64,000 bases of DNA from Streptomyces sp. NRRL S-37 (GTDB lineage Bacteria; Actinomycetota; Actinomycetes; Streptomycetales; Streptomycetaceae). The stretch is from NCBI RefSeq assembly GCF_000721605.1, contig NZ_JOIZ01000025.1:60443-124442 (forward strand), read 5' to 3'. How positions within the stretch are numbered: the first letter of the stretch is position 1; every line of letters starts with the position of its first letter. Below, piece after piece: positions 34,230 to 43,374 of this stretch. The notes below the pieces were generated by a model. It was not told the origin of the DNA. It searched no databases and worked only from the letters and a program-made list of their open reading frames with translations. The translations under genes were made by a program, and so were the position numbers.

Positions 34230-35081
34230 GTGACAGCTGACCCGATGAGGGCGGGCGACGCGGTGGAGATCCGCGGGGCGCTGGCCCGGCTGCGGCGCGC
34301 GACCGGGCTGCCGGTCGCCTTCGGCGGGCTGGTGGAGCCCGGCCGGCGGCAGGTGCGCATCAGCGAGCTGAGCGGCACCGCGACGCCCGCGCTGAGCGCG
34401 CTCGCGGTGACCCCGGGCAACGGTCTGGGCGGCAAGGCGGTGGCGCTCGCCCGGCCGTGCGCGGTGACGGACTACTCCGTCTCGCGGCGGATCAGCCACG
34501 AGTACGACGTCCCGGTCGCCGCCGAGGGCCTGCGCGCCGTCGTCGCCGTGCCCGTGGTCGTACGGCGCCGGGTGCGGGCGGTGCTCTACGGCGCCCTGCG
34601 CGCGGCGCAGCCGCTGGGCGACCGCACGCTCGGCGCGGCGGTCCAGGCGGCGCGGGACGTGGAGCAGGCGCTGGTAGTACGGGAGGAGGCGGCGGCGCTG
34701 ATGGCGGCGGCCGGTCCAGGGGTGGCCGATCCGGCGGCCGGGGTGGCCGGGGCGGCCCGGGAGCAGGTGCGGGAGGCGCACGCGGCGCTGCGGGCGCTGG
34801 CGCCGCGGATCACGGACCCCGTGCTGCGGGCCGAGCTGCTCGACGCGTGCGCCCTGCTGACCGCGGGCACCGTCCCGTCCCCGGCGGTGCGGCTCGCGCC
34901 CCGGGAGGTGGACGTGCTCGCCTGTGTGGCGGCGGGGGCGACCAACGGGGCGGCCGCACAGCGGCTGGGGGTGACGGCCGAGACCGTCAAGGCGTACCTG
35001 CGGTCGGCGATGCGGAAGCTGGGGGTGCGCACCCGGGGGCAGGCCGTGGTCGCGGCCCGCCGGGCGGGGTGGTTGCCGTAG
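34230..35081 (+). CDS. GAF-like domain, LuxR-type transcriptional regulator
   Basis: 283 residues. Residues about 15-145 (FGGLVEPGRRQVRISEL, LGGKAVALARPCAVTDYS, GLRAVVAVPVVVRRRVRAVLYG) resemble a GAF sensor domain. The C-terminus LAPREVDVLACVAAGATNGAAAQRLG followed by VTAETVKAYLRSAMRKLGV is a LuxR-type HTH. GTG 34230 is the start. It is divergent from the two acyl-CoA synthetase genes, with a 135-base intergenic region, so it may regulate them. The ligand is unknown. Confidence 0.82.
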   Translation: MTADPMRAGDAVEIRGALARLRRATGLPVAFGGLVEPGRRQVRISELSGTATPALSALAVTPGNGLGGKAVALARPCAVTDYSVSRRISHEYDVPVAAEGLRAVVAVPVVVRRRVRAVLYGALRAAQPLGDRTLGAAVQAARDVEQALVVREEAAALMAAAGPGVADPAAGVAGAAREQVREAHAALRALAPRITDPVLRAELLDACALLTAGTVPSPAVRLAPREVDVLACVAAGATNGAAAQRLGVTAETVKAYLRSAMRKLGVRTRGQAVVAARRAGWLP

Positions 35082-35237
35082 GTTTGCGGTGTTTTCCCGA
35101 GACGGGTATTACCAGCGGTACGGCGGTGGATTTCACCGTCGCCCGGTCCGCTGTAATTTGCCTCACTACACGGTCCGCCCGGAATTAAGGAGCCTGTTGC
35201 CTAATATTGGCCAGGACACGCCACACGGAGGGGAGCG

Positions 35238-38048
35238 GTGACCGTGCGACGGGACTTCAAGGAGCCTGGCAGAAGCCGCCCCGACCTGGTCATAGGCCGG
35301 GAGGAGCTGTACGCGCAGGCGCGGGAGCAGCTCGCCCGTGGGGGCAGCGTGCTGCTGCACGGGCCCGCGGGAATAGGAAAATCGACCGTGCTGCGGGCAC
35401 TCGCGGCGGAAAACGCCGGTGCGGCGGGGACGGTGTTGCGCTGCTCCGCCACGGAGTCCGAATCCCATCTTCCGTTCCTGGCGCTGGCCGATCTGTTCGG
35501 TCTGGTCCTCGACAAGGTGTCCGCCCGGCTGCCCGCCGCCCAGCGCACCGCCCTGGAGTCGGCGCTCACCGGGCGCGGCGAGTCCACCCTCCAGCGGGAC
35601 GGCCTCGCGCTGCGTCTCGCGGTGCTGTCCATCCTGCGGGCGCTGGCCGCCGAGGGGCCGGTCCTCATCGTCGCCGACGACCTCCAGTGGCTGGATTCCG
35701 CCAGTGCCGAGCTCCTCGGCTTCGCCGCCCGGCGGCTCGGCGACAGCCCGGTGCGGATGCTGTGCGCGGTGCGCACGGACGGCGAGGAGTACGACCGCCA
35801 TCTGCGCGCCTGCCCGCCGGACACGCTCGCGGTGCGGCTGGGCCCGTTCTCCCGGACCCAGGTGTCCGCGCTCCTCGACCACCGCGGCTACACCGGTCTG
35901 TCCCGTTCCACCGCCCGGGACATCCACCGCACCAGCGGCGGCAACCCGCTGTTCGCCCTCGAACTGGGCCGCGCCCTCGCCGAGAGCCCCACCCGGCCCA
36001 GACCGGGCGAGCCGCTGCCGGTGCCGACCTCGCTGCGGGCCCTGGTGCTGAGCCGCCTGGAGATGCTGTCGGACGAGGCGCGCCGCACCCTGCTGGTGGC
36101 CAGCGCGGGCGCCCGCCCCACCCTGGCGCTGCTGCACGCGGCCGGCCGGGAGAACGCCGAGGCGGAGACGGCGCAGGCCGCCGCGCTCGGGCTGCTGGCG
36201 ACGGACTCCGAGGAGCCGGCGCTGCGGTTCGCGCATCCGCTGATCTCGGCCGCCCTGTACGCGGAGGCCCCGGCGCGGGAGCGGCGGGCGGTGCACACGG
36301 CGCTGTCCACGGCGGCCTCCGACCCCATCGAGCGGGCCCGGCACCTGGCGCTGGCCGCGACCGGCCCCGACCCTCGGGTGGCGGCCCGGCTCGCCGAGGC
36401 CGCCGCGCTGTCCCGGGACCGCGGGGCACCCTCGGTCGCCGCCTCGCTCGGGCTGCTCGCCGCCCGGCACACCCCGGCCGACGGCGATCCCGGCCCCGAC
36501 GAGCGGCGGCTGCAGGCCGCCGAGGACGCGATCACCGCCGGTGAGGTCGACCTGGCCCGGGACATAGCGCGCGAGGTGCTGACCCGGGCGACGGTGCCGG
36601 CCGAGCGGGTGCGGGCGTGGATGGTGGTCATCGAGGCGGCCGGGCAGGCACTCGGCGAGGTCGACGCCGTCTTCCCGCAGGTGCTGGCCGACGCCGGCGA
36701 CGACCCCCGGCTGCTGGCCCTGGTCCACTACCAGCTCGCCTGGCGGGAGGTGGTGGTGGACGGCGACTTCGCCAAGTCCCGCCAGGAGGCCGCGCACGCG
36801 GCGGAGCTGGCCGCGCGGGGCGGTGACCGGCGCACCGAGCTGATGGCGCTCGCCTTCCAGTCGTCCACCGAGACCCTGATGGGCCACCCCGACGCCCCCG
36901 CGACCATCCGGCGGGCGCTCCAGGAGCCCCAGGACCCCGCCGTGGCCTGCCATCACAACGGCGCCGCGATGGCGAGGTTCCGCTGGCTGCTGATGAGCGA
37001 CCAGCTGCCGGAGGCCCGTACGGCCATCACGGCGCTGCTGCGGGAGGCGCGGCGGCGCGGCATGGTGGAGAGCGAGGTGCACTTCTCGCGGCTGCTCGCC
37101 GACACCGAGCTGCGCTTCGGGCACTGCGGCCGGGCCCTGGACCTGGCCCGCGAGAGCCTGCGGCTGGCCCGGGACTCCGGGATCGGCGAGAGCGCCTCGG
37201 CCATGCTCGCCTCGGTCGCGGAGGCGTCGGGCGGGGACGTGGAGCGGGCGCTGACGCTGGCCCGCGAGGCGGCGGACCACGCCGAGGTGGACGGCGACCA
37301 GTTGTACCTCTCCCTCGCCCTGGCCGCCCTCGGTTACGCCCAGTTGGTGGCGGGGGACGCGCAGGCCGCGGTCCGCTCGCTGCGCCGGGTGCGGGAGCTG
37401 GAGCAGGGCATGGGCGTCAGCGATCCGGCGCGGGGCCGCTGGCAGGGCGACCTCGCCGAGGCGCTGGTGCGCATCGGGGAGCCCGGCGAGGCACAGGAAC
37501 TCATCGACGTCACCCGGGTGCACGCGTTGCGTCTGAACCGCGCGAGCGTCCTCGCGGTGCTCGACCGCGCCGAGGCGCTGGTGCGCGCGGCACGCGGTGA
37601 ACACCAGGCGGCGCACGCGCAGTTGGCGTCGGCGCAGGAGCGGCTCGCCAAGCTGGGGTACGGGCTGGAGGAGGCGCGGGCCGCCTTCGCGCTGGCCCGG
37701 CTGCGCGGGCGGGGCCCGGCGCCGGCGGCGTACGACGAGGCCGCCCGGCTGTTCCGGCGCTGCCGCGCGCTGCCGTGGCTGCGCCAGGTGGAGCGGGCGG
37801 TGGCCGCCGGTCCCACGGAGCCGGAGGCCGTGCCCGCCGCCGCGCCGGGCGCCCTGGACGGGCTGGCCGCGATGGAACGGCAGGTCGCCGCGCTGGTGAT
37901 GGAGGGCGCCACCAACCGGGAGATCGCCGGGCGGCTGTTCATCAGCGTCAAGACCGTCGAGGCGACCCTCACCCGGGTCTACCGCAAACTGGGGATCCGC
38001 TCCCGGGTCGACATCGTCCGCCTGGCGGCGGGCCGTCGCACGACGTAG
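35238..38048 (+). CDS. LAL-family LuxR regulator with ATPase domain
   Basis: 936 residues. Walker A (HGPAGIGKST near residue 45) and Walker B (VLIVADDLQWLD near 150) mark the N-terminal AAA ATPase. A long TPR-like helical middle follows, and a LuxR HTH closes the protein (MERQVAALVMEGATNREIAG, then FISVKTVEATLTRVYRKLGI). This layout is that of large ATP-binding LuxR (MalT/PikD-like) regulators, often pathway-specific activators. GTG 35238 is preceded by GGAGGGG. Its targets are not evident; the neighbouring genes do not form a biosynthetic cluster. Confidence 0.92.
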   Translation: MTVRRDFKEPGRSRPDLVIGREELYAQAREQLARGGSVLLHGPAGIGKSTVLRALAAENAGAAGTVLRCSATESESHLPFLALADLFGLVLDKVSARLPAAQRTALESALTGRGESTLQRDGLALRLAVLSILRALAAEGPVLIVADDLQWLDSASAELLGFAARRLGDSPVRMLCAVRTDGEEYDRHLRACPPDTLAVRLGPFSRTQVSALLDHRGYTGLSRSTARDIHRTSGGNPLFALELGRALAESPTRPRPGEPLPVPTSLRALVLSRLEMLSDEARRTLLVASAGARPTLALLHAAGRENAEAETAQAAALGLLATDSEEPALRFAHPLISAALYAEAPARERRAVHTALSTAASDPIERARHLALAATGPDPRVAARLAEAAALSRDRGAPSVAASLGLLAARHTPADGDPGPDERRLQAAEDAITAGEVDLARDIAREVLTRATVPAERVRAWMVVIEAAGQALGEVDAVFPQVLADAGDDPRLLALVHYQLAWREVVVDGDFAKSRQEAAHAAELAARGGDRRTELMALAFQSSTETLMGHPDAPATIRRALQEPQDPAVACHHNGAAMARFRWLLMSDQLPEARTAITALLREARRRGMVESEVHFSRLLADTELRFGHCGRALDLARESLRLARDSGIGESASAMLASVAEASGGDVERALTLAREAADHAEVDGDQLYLSLALAALGYAQLVAGDAQAAVRSLRRVRELEQGMGVSDPARGRWQGDLAEALVRIGEPGEAQELIDVTRVHALRLNRASVLAVLDRAEALVRAARGEHQAAHAQLASAQERLAKLGYGLEEARAAFALARLRGRGPAPAAYDEAARLFRRCRALPWLRQVERAVAAGPTEPEAVPAAAPGALDGLAAMERQVAALVMEGATNREIAGRLFISVKTVEATLTRVYRKLGIRSRVDIVRLAAGRRTT

Positions 38049-38070
38049 CGCCGCGGGGGCGGCACCGGGT

Positions 38071-38211
38071 CGTCGCCGGATCACCACCGGGACGAGCGGG
38101 CCGCCGGATCACCACGGGGGGGCGAACGGGCCGCCGCATCGTCACCGGAACGGACGGACCGCCGCATCGCCACCGGGGCGGACGGACCGCCGGATCATCA
38201 CCGGGGCGACC
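38071..38211. repeat. Degenerate tandem repeats downstream of the LAL gene
   Basis: About five imperfect copies of a unit near 28-34 bases, of the form CCGCCGGATCACCACCGGGG followed by CGGACGGA-like sequence. They lie right after the regulator stop and before the protease promoter. The rest of the gap, to 38382, contains a short palindrome CCCCTAGGGG near 38235 and no other feature. Confidence 0.65.
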
Positions 38212-38382
38212 GAGGGTTTTCCCTGCCCCAATTCCCCTAGGGGGTTCCCTCATTGGGACGATCGCGCTCCGGACCGTAGCGTAACGGCGTGCCGCCCGCC
38301 GGGCACACGGGGGCCTGTCCCGAGGCCCTCGTGCTCGACCCCCACCCCGCGCGACCCCCACCGGCAATCCGTGAGGAGACCC

Positions 38383-39174
38383 ATGTCCGGGCTCACCCGT
38401 GCCAAGAAGGCCGCCGCCGTCTGTGCGGCCACCGCTGCCGCCGCCGCGACCGCGCTGATCGCCGCCCCCTCCGCCGTCGCCGCCCCGCAGCCGATCGTCG
38501 GCGGTACGACGACCACGACGTCCGCGTACCCGTTCATGATGCAGATCACCGACGCCTCGCAGAACCAGTTCTGCGGCGGCACGCTCGTCTCGCCCACCAA
38601 GGTGGTCACGGCCGCGCACTGCATGGTCGGCGAGACCACGGGCAGCGTGCGCGTGGTCGGCGGGCGCACCTACCTCAACGGCACCAACGGCACGGTCGCC
38701 AGAGTCAGCCGGATATGGATCCACCCCAGCTACAGAAGCGTCACCCGGGGCGACGACGTGGCCGTGCTGACCCTGTCGACGTCGATGCCGTACAGCACGG
38801 CGTCCTACGTCTCCTCCTCCGACACCTCGGTGTACGCGGCCGGCACGACCGCCCGCATCGTCGGCTGGGGCACCACCTCCGCCGGCGGCAGCTCCTCCAA
38901 CCAGCTGCGCACCGCGACCGTGCCGACCGTCTCCGACGCGAGCTGCCGCGGCTCCTACGGCAGCCGGTACGTGCAGAGCGACATGGTGTGCGCCGGCTAC
39001 TCCTCCGGCGGGGTGGACACCTGCCAGGGCGACAGCGGCGGACCGCTGCTGATCGGCGGCCGGCTGGCGGGGATCACCTCCTGGGGCGACGGCTGCGCGG
39101 CGGCCGGCTACCCGGGCGTCTACACCCGGCTGACCACGTTCTCCGCGGACGTGACGGCACAGGTCAACGGGTGA
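38383..39174 (+). CDS. Secreted trypsin-like serine protease
   Basis: 263 residues. A Sec signal peptide (KKAAAVCAATAAAAATALIA) ends near SAVAAPQP, and the mature chain should begin IVGGT. The catalytic triad is visible: VVTAAHC (His), DDVAVLTL (Asp), CQGDSGGP (Ser). DTCQGDSGG places Asp at the trypsin S1 pocket, so Lys/Arg specificity is expected. Close in plan to Streptomyces griseus trypsin. ATG 38383, with GAGGAG at 38373-38378, is preferred over an in-frame GTG at 38371. Confidence 0.96.
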   Translation: MSGLTRAKKAAAVCAATAAAAATALIAAPSAVAAPQPIVGGTTTTTSAYPFMMQITDASQNQFCGGTLVSPTKVVTAAHCMVGETTGSVRVVGGRTYLNGTNGTVARVSRIWIHPSYRSVTRGDDVAVLTLSTSMPYSTASYVSSSDTSVYAAGTTARIVGWGTTSAGGSSSNQLRTATVPTVSDASCRGSYGSRYVQSDMVCAGYSSGGVDTCQGDSGGPLLIGGRLAGITSWGDGCAAAGYPGVYTRLTTFSADVTAQVNG

Positions 39175-39219
39175 CGGACACCCCCGTGAACTCCTGAGTA
39201 CCCCTCAGGTGACAGACCA

Positions 39220-39260
39220 GGGGGCGTTGCGAGCTTCCACGAGCAGCCCGCAACGCCCCC
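39220..39260. terminator. Terminator hairpin between protease and convergent gene
   Basis: GGGGGCGTTGC and GCAACGCCCCC form a perfect 11-bp stem with a 19-base loop, between the protease stop (39174) and the end of the convergent winged-helix gene (39276). Confidence 0.7.
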
Positions 39261-39275
39261 TCTCCATGCCCCCGT

Positions 39276-40370
39276 TCACCCCCGCACCGTCCCGAGGCGG
39301 ATGTCGTACGCCGTCCCCGGGTGCATCACGCGGAGCATCCGCTCCCCCTCCGCGACGACCTCGTCCCACCGCCGCCCGTCGAGCCGGCCGAACGGCTCGA
39401 CGACGAGGGCGTGTTCGTCCAGCCGCCACAGCCCCGCCAGGAACCCGTCGACGAGGAGGGTGCGGTGGGCGGTGTTGCCCTGCCAGTGGCGGCCCCGGTA
39501 CTCGGGCGGTACGACGCGGGTGCGGTCGGCGTGGGAGAGGAGCAGGTTGTCGAACTCGGGCAGGAAGCGGGGCGGGGCGGGGGTGTCCGGGCCGGGGCGG
39601 GGGGCGTCCGGGAGGTCGAAGAGTTCGGTACCGGTTTCGTCGCGGAAGGTGACGAGGTCCGGGCGGAGTCGTTCGAAGGCCTCGCGCAGCCGGGTCAGGC
39701 CGGCCCAGGTCTGCATGTCCTTCACGGAGGCCGGCCCGAAGGCGGCGAGGTAGCGCAGCACGGTGGCGTCCGGCACCGGCGCGGGTTCGGCGGGCTCGCC
39801 CAGCCAGTGTTCGGCGGTGGTGAGCGTGACCTGGCCGCTGCGGCCCCACAGTCCGCGCGGGGTGATCTGCACGAGGGGGAGCGTGCAGCGGGCGGCGACG
39901 GAGAGGGACCGCGGGTCGGCGTCGGGCCATTCCTTCAGCAGGGCCTCGCGCAGCTGCTTCATGGTGCGCGGTTCCGCCTCGACGAGTTCCCGGGCGAGGG
40001 CGGCGAGCCGGTCCAGGCCGACGCCCGTGAGCCCCTTGCGGAACTGGTTCAGTTCGCGGTCGCGGGCGGGCTGCACCAGAGGCCGCAGGGTGAGGCAGTC
40101 GCGGGCGGTGTGGGTGTGGATGGTCGAGCGCAGGGTGACGATGCGGGCGACCGCGCGGCCGGCCATCGGCCGGGACAGCGCCTCGGGCGTGAAGCCGTCG
40201 AGGCGGGCGGCGAGCGCGTAGTAGGGCGGCTTGACGTTCTGCGCCTGGAGACCGACGAGGTGCCCGACCGCGTCCTCGGCGGACATCGGTGAGCGGCGCA
40301 GCAGCAGTTGCCGTGCGAGGGTGGCCCGGTTCAGCGCCCGGGTGCCGAGGACCTGCTTCGTCGTCGTCAT
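39276..40370 (-). CDS. Winged-helix DNA-binding protein (HTH_42, AlkX/YcaQ-like)
   Basis: 364 residues. It has the family plan: a N-terminal helical region with AVGHLVGLQAQNVKPPYYAL and ARIVTLRSTIHTHTARDC, and a late segment RVVPPEYRGRHWQGNTAHRT followed by VDGFLAGLWRLDEH. Proteins of the HTH_42 family include DNA glycosylases that unhook interstrand cross-links (AlkX/YcaQ) and AlkZ-like enzymes protecting antibiotic producers. The QxQ motif typical of AlkZ/AlkX appears as LQAQ. Start ATG 40370. Precise substrate cannot be given. Confidence 0.78.
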   Translation of the reverse strand: MTTTKQVLGTRALNRATLARQLLLRRSPMSAEDAVGHLVGLQAQNVKPPYYALAARLDGFTPEALSRPMAGRAVARIVTLRSTIHTHTARDCLTLRPLVQPARDRELNQFRKGLTGVGLDRLAALARELVEAEPRTMKQLREALLKEWPDADPRSLSVAARCTLPLVQITPRGLWGRSGQVTLTTAEHWLGEPAEPAPVPDATVLRYLAAFGPASVKDMQTWAGLTRLREAFERLRPDLVTFRDETGTELFDLPDAPRPGPDTPAPPRFLPEFDNLLLSHADRTRVVPPEYRGRHWQGNTAHRTLLVDGFLAGLWRLDEHALVVEPFGRLDGRRWDEVVAEGERMLRVMHPGTAYDIRLGTVRG

Positions 40371-40461
40371 GTCCGCACGCTAGCGGTCATCGAGGCCGGA
40401 TCCTGTCCTCGATGACCGTCGGCTGCGGTGCTGATTGCCTTCCGCCGGAGCGGGGCACTCG

Positions 40462-41394
40462 GTGCGCACTGTGTACGGACGAGAGCGATCGGGACCGCGC
40501 AGGGTCCTGCTGACCGGGTGGTTCAGCTTCCGCGACGGGGAGGCGACCGCCGGGGACGTGCTGGCGCTGCGCCGTGTGGAGGAGGTGCTGCGGGGCGCCG
40601 GAATGGCGTACGACGTCGTGTGGAGCCCCGGTTTCCTGCCGGAGGCGCCGCACTTCGACGACGTACGGCCCGGCGACTACTCGCACCTGGTGTTCGTGTG
40701 CGGGCCGTTGCACGGGCCGCAGATCGAGGAGCTGCACCGGCGCTTCGCGCACTGTGTGCGGATCGCCGTGGGGACGTCGGTGATCGACCCGGGTGACGCG
40801 GCCGTGACCGGCTTCCATCGTGTGCTGGCGCGGGACGCCCCCGGCCGTGAGCCGTCCGAGGACCTGGCGGCCCGCGCCCCGGCGCTGCCCGCGCGGCCCG
40901 TGGTCGGGGTGGTCCTCACCCACGGGCAGCGGGAGTACGGGGAGCAGCGGCGGCACGGGCAGGTCGCGGAGCGGGTGACGCGCTGGCTGGCCGGGAAGGA
41001 CTGTGCCCGGCTGGAGCTGGAGACCCGGCTGGACACCCGGGACTGGCATCTGAGCGCGACTCCGGCACAGGTGCAGTCGGTGCTGGCCCGGCTCGACCTC
41101 GTCGTCACCGACCGGCTGCACGGGCTGGTGCTGGCGCTGCGCGTCGGCACACCGGTGCTGGCGGTGGACCCGGTGGCGGGCGGTGCGAAAGTGACCGCGC
41201 AGGCCCGGACCTGCGGCTGGCCCGCGCTGCTCGCCGCCGAGCAGGTGGACGCGCGCCGGCTGGACCGGTGGTGGTACTGGTGTCTGACCTCGGGCCGGGT
41301 GGCCGCCCGGCAGGTGCGCGACGCGTTCCGCGAGGGCCGGGTGCCGGACGGGGCGGACCGGCTGGTGGAGGTGCTGGCGCCGCGCGCCGGTTAG
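40462..41394 (+). CDS. Polysaccharide pyruvyltransferase family protein
   Basis: 310 residues from GTG 40462; a TTG start at 40435 or GTG 40471 is possible. RRVLLTGWFSFRDGEATAGD is the N-terminal Rossmann-like glycine motif, and LDLVVTDRLHGLVLALRVG is the diagnostic C-terminal motif of PF04230. These enzymes transfer pyruvate from PEP to a sugar, or act on other activated donors. It faces the glycosyltransferase operon end-to-end (58 bases apart) and may modify the same glycan. Confidence 0.82.
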   Translation: MRTVYGRERSGPRRVLLTGWFSFRDGEATAGDVLALRRVEEVLRGAGMAYDVVWSPGFLPEAPHFDDVRPGDYSHLVFVCGPLHGPQIEELHRRFAHCVRIAVGTSVIDPGDAAVTGFHRVLARDAPGREPSEDLAARAPALPARPVVGVVLTHGQREYGEQRRHGQVAERVTRWLAGKDCARLELETRLDTRDWHLSATPAQVQSVLARLDLVVTDRLHGLVLALRVGTPVLAVDPVAGGAKVTAQARTCGWPALLAAEQVDARRLDRWWYWCLTSGRVAARQVRDAFREGRVPDGADRLVEVLAPRAG

Positions 41395-41451
41395 GCGAGG
41401 ACTGCGGGGTCTCCGGCCAGGCCGTCGGCGAGGGCCTGCGCGGCCGCGGGC

Positions 41452-42348
41452 TCAGCCGGTGTAGCGGCGGGCCGTGGAGGTGCGCTGGGCGGGTTCCAGG
41501 AGGCGCAGGCGGGACTCGACCTCGTCCGGCAGGACCCGGCGTTCGCGCAGGACCCAGGGCAGGGCGGCGGCGGCCTCGGCGAAGGCGCGCAGGGAGGCGG
41601 TGTCGCGGGGGACGGTGCGGGCCAGGTGCAGGGTGCGGCGCAGGGCGGAACGGGCCGGGCGGCGCAGCCAGGTGAACCACAGGGTGTTGCGGATGCCGTG
41701 CGTCCGGCGCAGGGTGGCGTCCCGCACGGCCGACGCCTGGTGGTGGACCGTCAGGTGATCGGCGTAGGTGAGCCACCAGCCGTCGGCCGCCAGGTCGGCG
41801 GCCAGCAGCTCCTCCTCGCCGCCGAGCCAGAGGCGCGGGTGGAAGCCGCCCGCGGCGCGGAAGGCGCCGGTGCGCAGGACGGTCGCGGCGGCCAGGAAGG
41901 AGCCGAGGGCCGGGCCGGGCAGCCAGGGCGGGCCGGGGACGGGAGATTCGCGCAGCTCGCGGACGATCGGGTCGTCGGTGCCGTCCGGTTCGACGATGAT
42001 CCGCGCCGTGACCGAGCCGAGCGCGGGGTGCCGGTCGAGCAGGTCGGCGGCGCCGGCGAGGGAGCCGGGCGACCACCAGGAGTCGTCGTCGCAGAAGGCG
42101 ACGTAGGGCGTACGGACGTCCCGTACGGCGAGGTTGCGGCCGACGGCGCCGAGGTTGCGGCCGGGGCGCAGCAGGCGGACGTCCGGGTGGCGGCGGGCGA
42201 CGGCCTCCGCGGTGCCGTCGGTGGAGCCGTTGTCGGTGACGGTCACCGGCGGTTCCTCGGGGAGGGCGGCGAGTTCGGCGAGGGTGCGCAGCAGTTCGGG
42301 GCGCCGGTTGTGGGTGATGACGACGACGGTCGTACGGGGGTCGGTCAT
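41452..42348 (-). CDS. Family 2 glycosyltransferase
   Basis: 298 residues. VVVITHNRRPELL, VTDNGSTDGTAEAV and YVAFCDDDSWWSPG (the D-x-D-like metal site) define a GT-A inverting glycosyltransferase, and LGGEEELLAADLAADGWWL is the acceptor-site ED-like region. A C-terminal amphipathic helix follows. ATG 42348 overlaps the upstream glycosyltransferase stop (ATGA). It is the last gene of the glycan operon and is about 40% alike to its neighbour in layout, so it may come from a duplication. Sugar donor unknown. Confidence 0.9.
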   Translation of the reverse strand: MTDPRTTVVVITHNRRPELLRTLAELAALPEEPPVTVTDNGSTDGTAEAVARRHPDVRLLRPGRNLGAVGRNLAVRDVRTPYVAFCDDDSWWSPGSLAGAADLLDRHPALGSVTARIIVEPDGTDDPIVRELRESPVPGPPWLPGPALGSFLAAATVLRTGAFRAAGGFHPRLWLGGEEELLAADLAADGWWLTYADHLTVHHQASAVRDATLRRTHGIRNTLWFTWLRRPARSALRRTLHLARTVPRDTASLRAFAEAAAALPWVLRERRVLPDEVESRLRLLEPAQRTSTARRYTG

Positions 42349-43220
42349 GCGGCCGTCCTCTCCGGTTCCAGCAGCCGGGCGGCCCGTTCCACGTGCGGGG
42401 GCAGCGGCCTGCGCTCGCGCAGGGCCGCCGGCAGCCGGGCGAGGGTCTCCCGCAGGGCGCGCCGGGCCTGGTCGTCGCCGCGTGCCTCGGCCGCGAGGGC
42501 GGTGGTGCGGGCGAGGGCGTACGGGACGGGGCGGCGCAGCCAGGCGGTCAGGACCGCGTTGCGGCGCTGGAGCGCCGGGCGGCGGGGGCGGGCCACGGGG
42601 GCGGGGTGGTGGTGGGCGACGACCTCGGGGCAGTGGGTGACGCCCCAGCCGCGTGCGGCCAGGTCGTAGGCGAGCAGGGTCTCCTCGCCGCCGAAGAACA
42701 GCAGCCGGTGGAAGCCGCCCGCGTCGAGGTAGGCGTACCGGCGGACGACGGCACCGCAGGCGAGGAAGCCGAGCACCTGGGTGCCGGGGAGGTCGGTGGC
42801 CGGGCCGAGGGGGGAGCCGGCGAGGACGTCGTTGAGCGGGTCGGGGTCGGCGGCCGGGCCGACGAGGGTGCGGGCGGCGATCAGGCCGAGCCGGGGGTGG
42901 GCGTCGAACAGCCCGGCCGCCCGGCCGAGGGCGCCGGGCGCCCACCAGGAGTCGTCGTCGCTGAACGCCACGTACGGGGTGTCGAGGACGCGGGCCCCGT
43001 GATTACGGGCGAGAGCGCCGTGGTTGACGGGCAGTGCCAGCACCCGCACCCCGGGGAAGTCGCGGGCGATCACGGCGCGGGTGCCGTCGGTGGAGGCGTT
43101 GTCGACGACGAGGATCTCGGGCCGCTCGGGCAGGGAGCACAACTGCCGGAGGGTGACGGCGAGCCGCTCGCAGCGGTCACGGGTGGCGATGACGACACCG
43201 AGCCGCGGGTGATCGGTCAT
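42345..43220 (-). CDS. Family 2 glycosyltransferase (paralogue of the next gene)
   Basis: 291 residues. VVIATRDRCERLAVTLRQL, VVDNASTDGTRAVI and VAFSDDDSWWAPGALGRAA show the GT2 nucleotide- and metal-binding regions; FFGGEETLLAYDLAARGWGV is the acceptor region. It shares the same D-D-D-S-W-W signature and overall plan with the gene at 41452, which suggests duplication. ATG 43220 is separated by about 155 GC-rich bases from the heptosyltransferase-like gene upstream, so an internal promoter is possible. Confidence 0.9.
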   Translation of the reverse strand: MTDHPRLGVVIATRDRCERLAVTLRQLCSLPERPEILVVDNASTDGTRAVIARDFPGVRVLALPVNHGALARNHGARVLDTPYVAFSDDDSWWAPGALGRAAGLFDAHPRLGLIAARTLVGPAADPDPLNDVLAGSPLGPATDLPGTQVLGFLACGAVVRRYAYLDAGGFHRLLFFGGEETLLAYDLAARGWGVTHCPEVVAHHHPAPVARPRRPALQRRNAVLTAWLRRPVPYALARTTALAAEARGDDQARRALRETLARLPAALRERRPLPPHVERAARLLEPERTAA

Positions 43221-43374
43221 GGTGCGTGCTCCTTTCCGCCGGGTGGCTCCGGGCCGGGGACGGTCCCCGGCGGTACCCGTCCGCGGTCCGCGGGCGGGGC
43301 GGTCGACGCGCGTCCCCCTGCCGGGAGCGGACCGCCGGCCGGCCGCACACGTCCGCGTTCCACGGACGGGGCCG

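Noticed and set aside
40435..40461. TTG 40435 as start of the pyruvyltransferase-like gene
   Set aside because: Poor ribosome site and atypical added residues; GTG 40462 is more plausible, though not proven.
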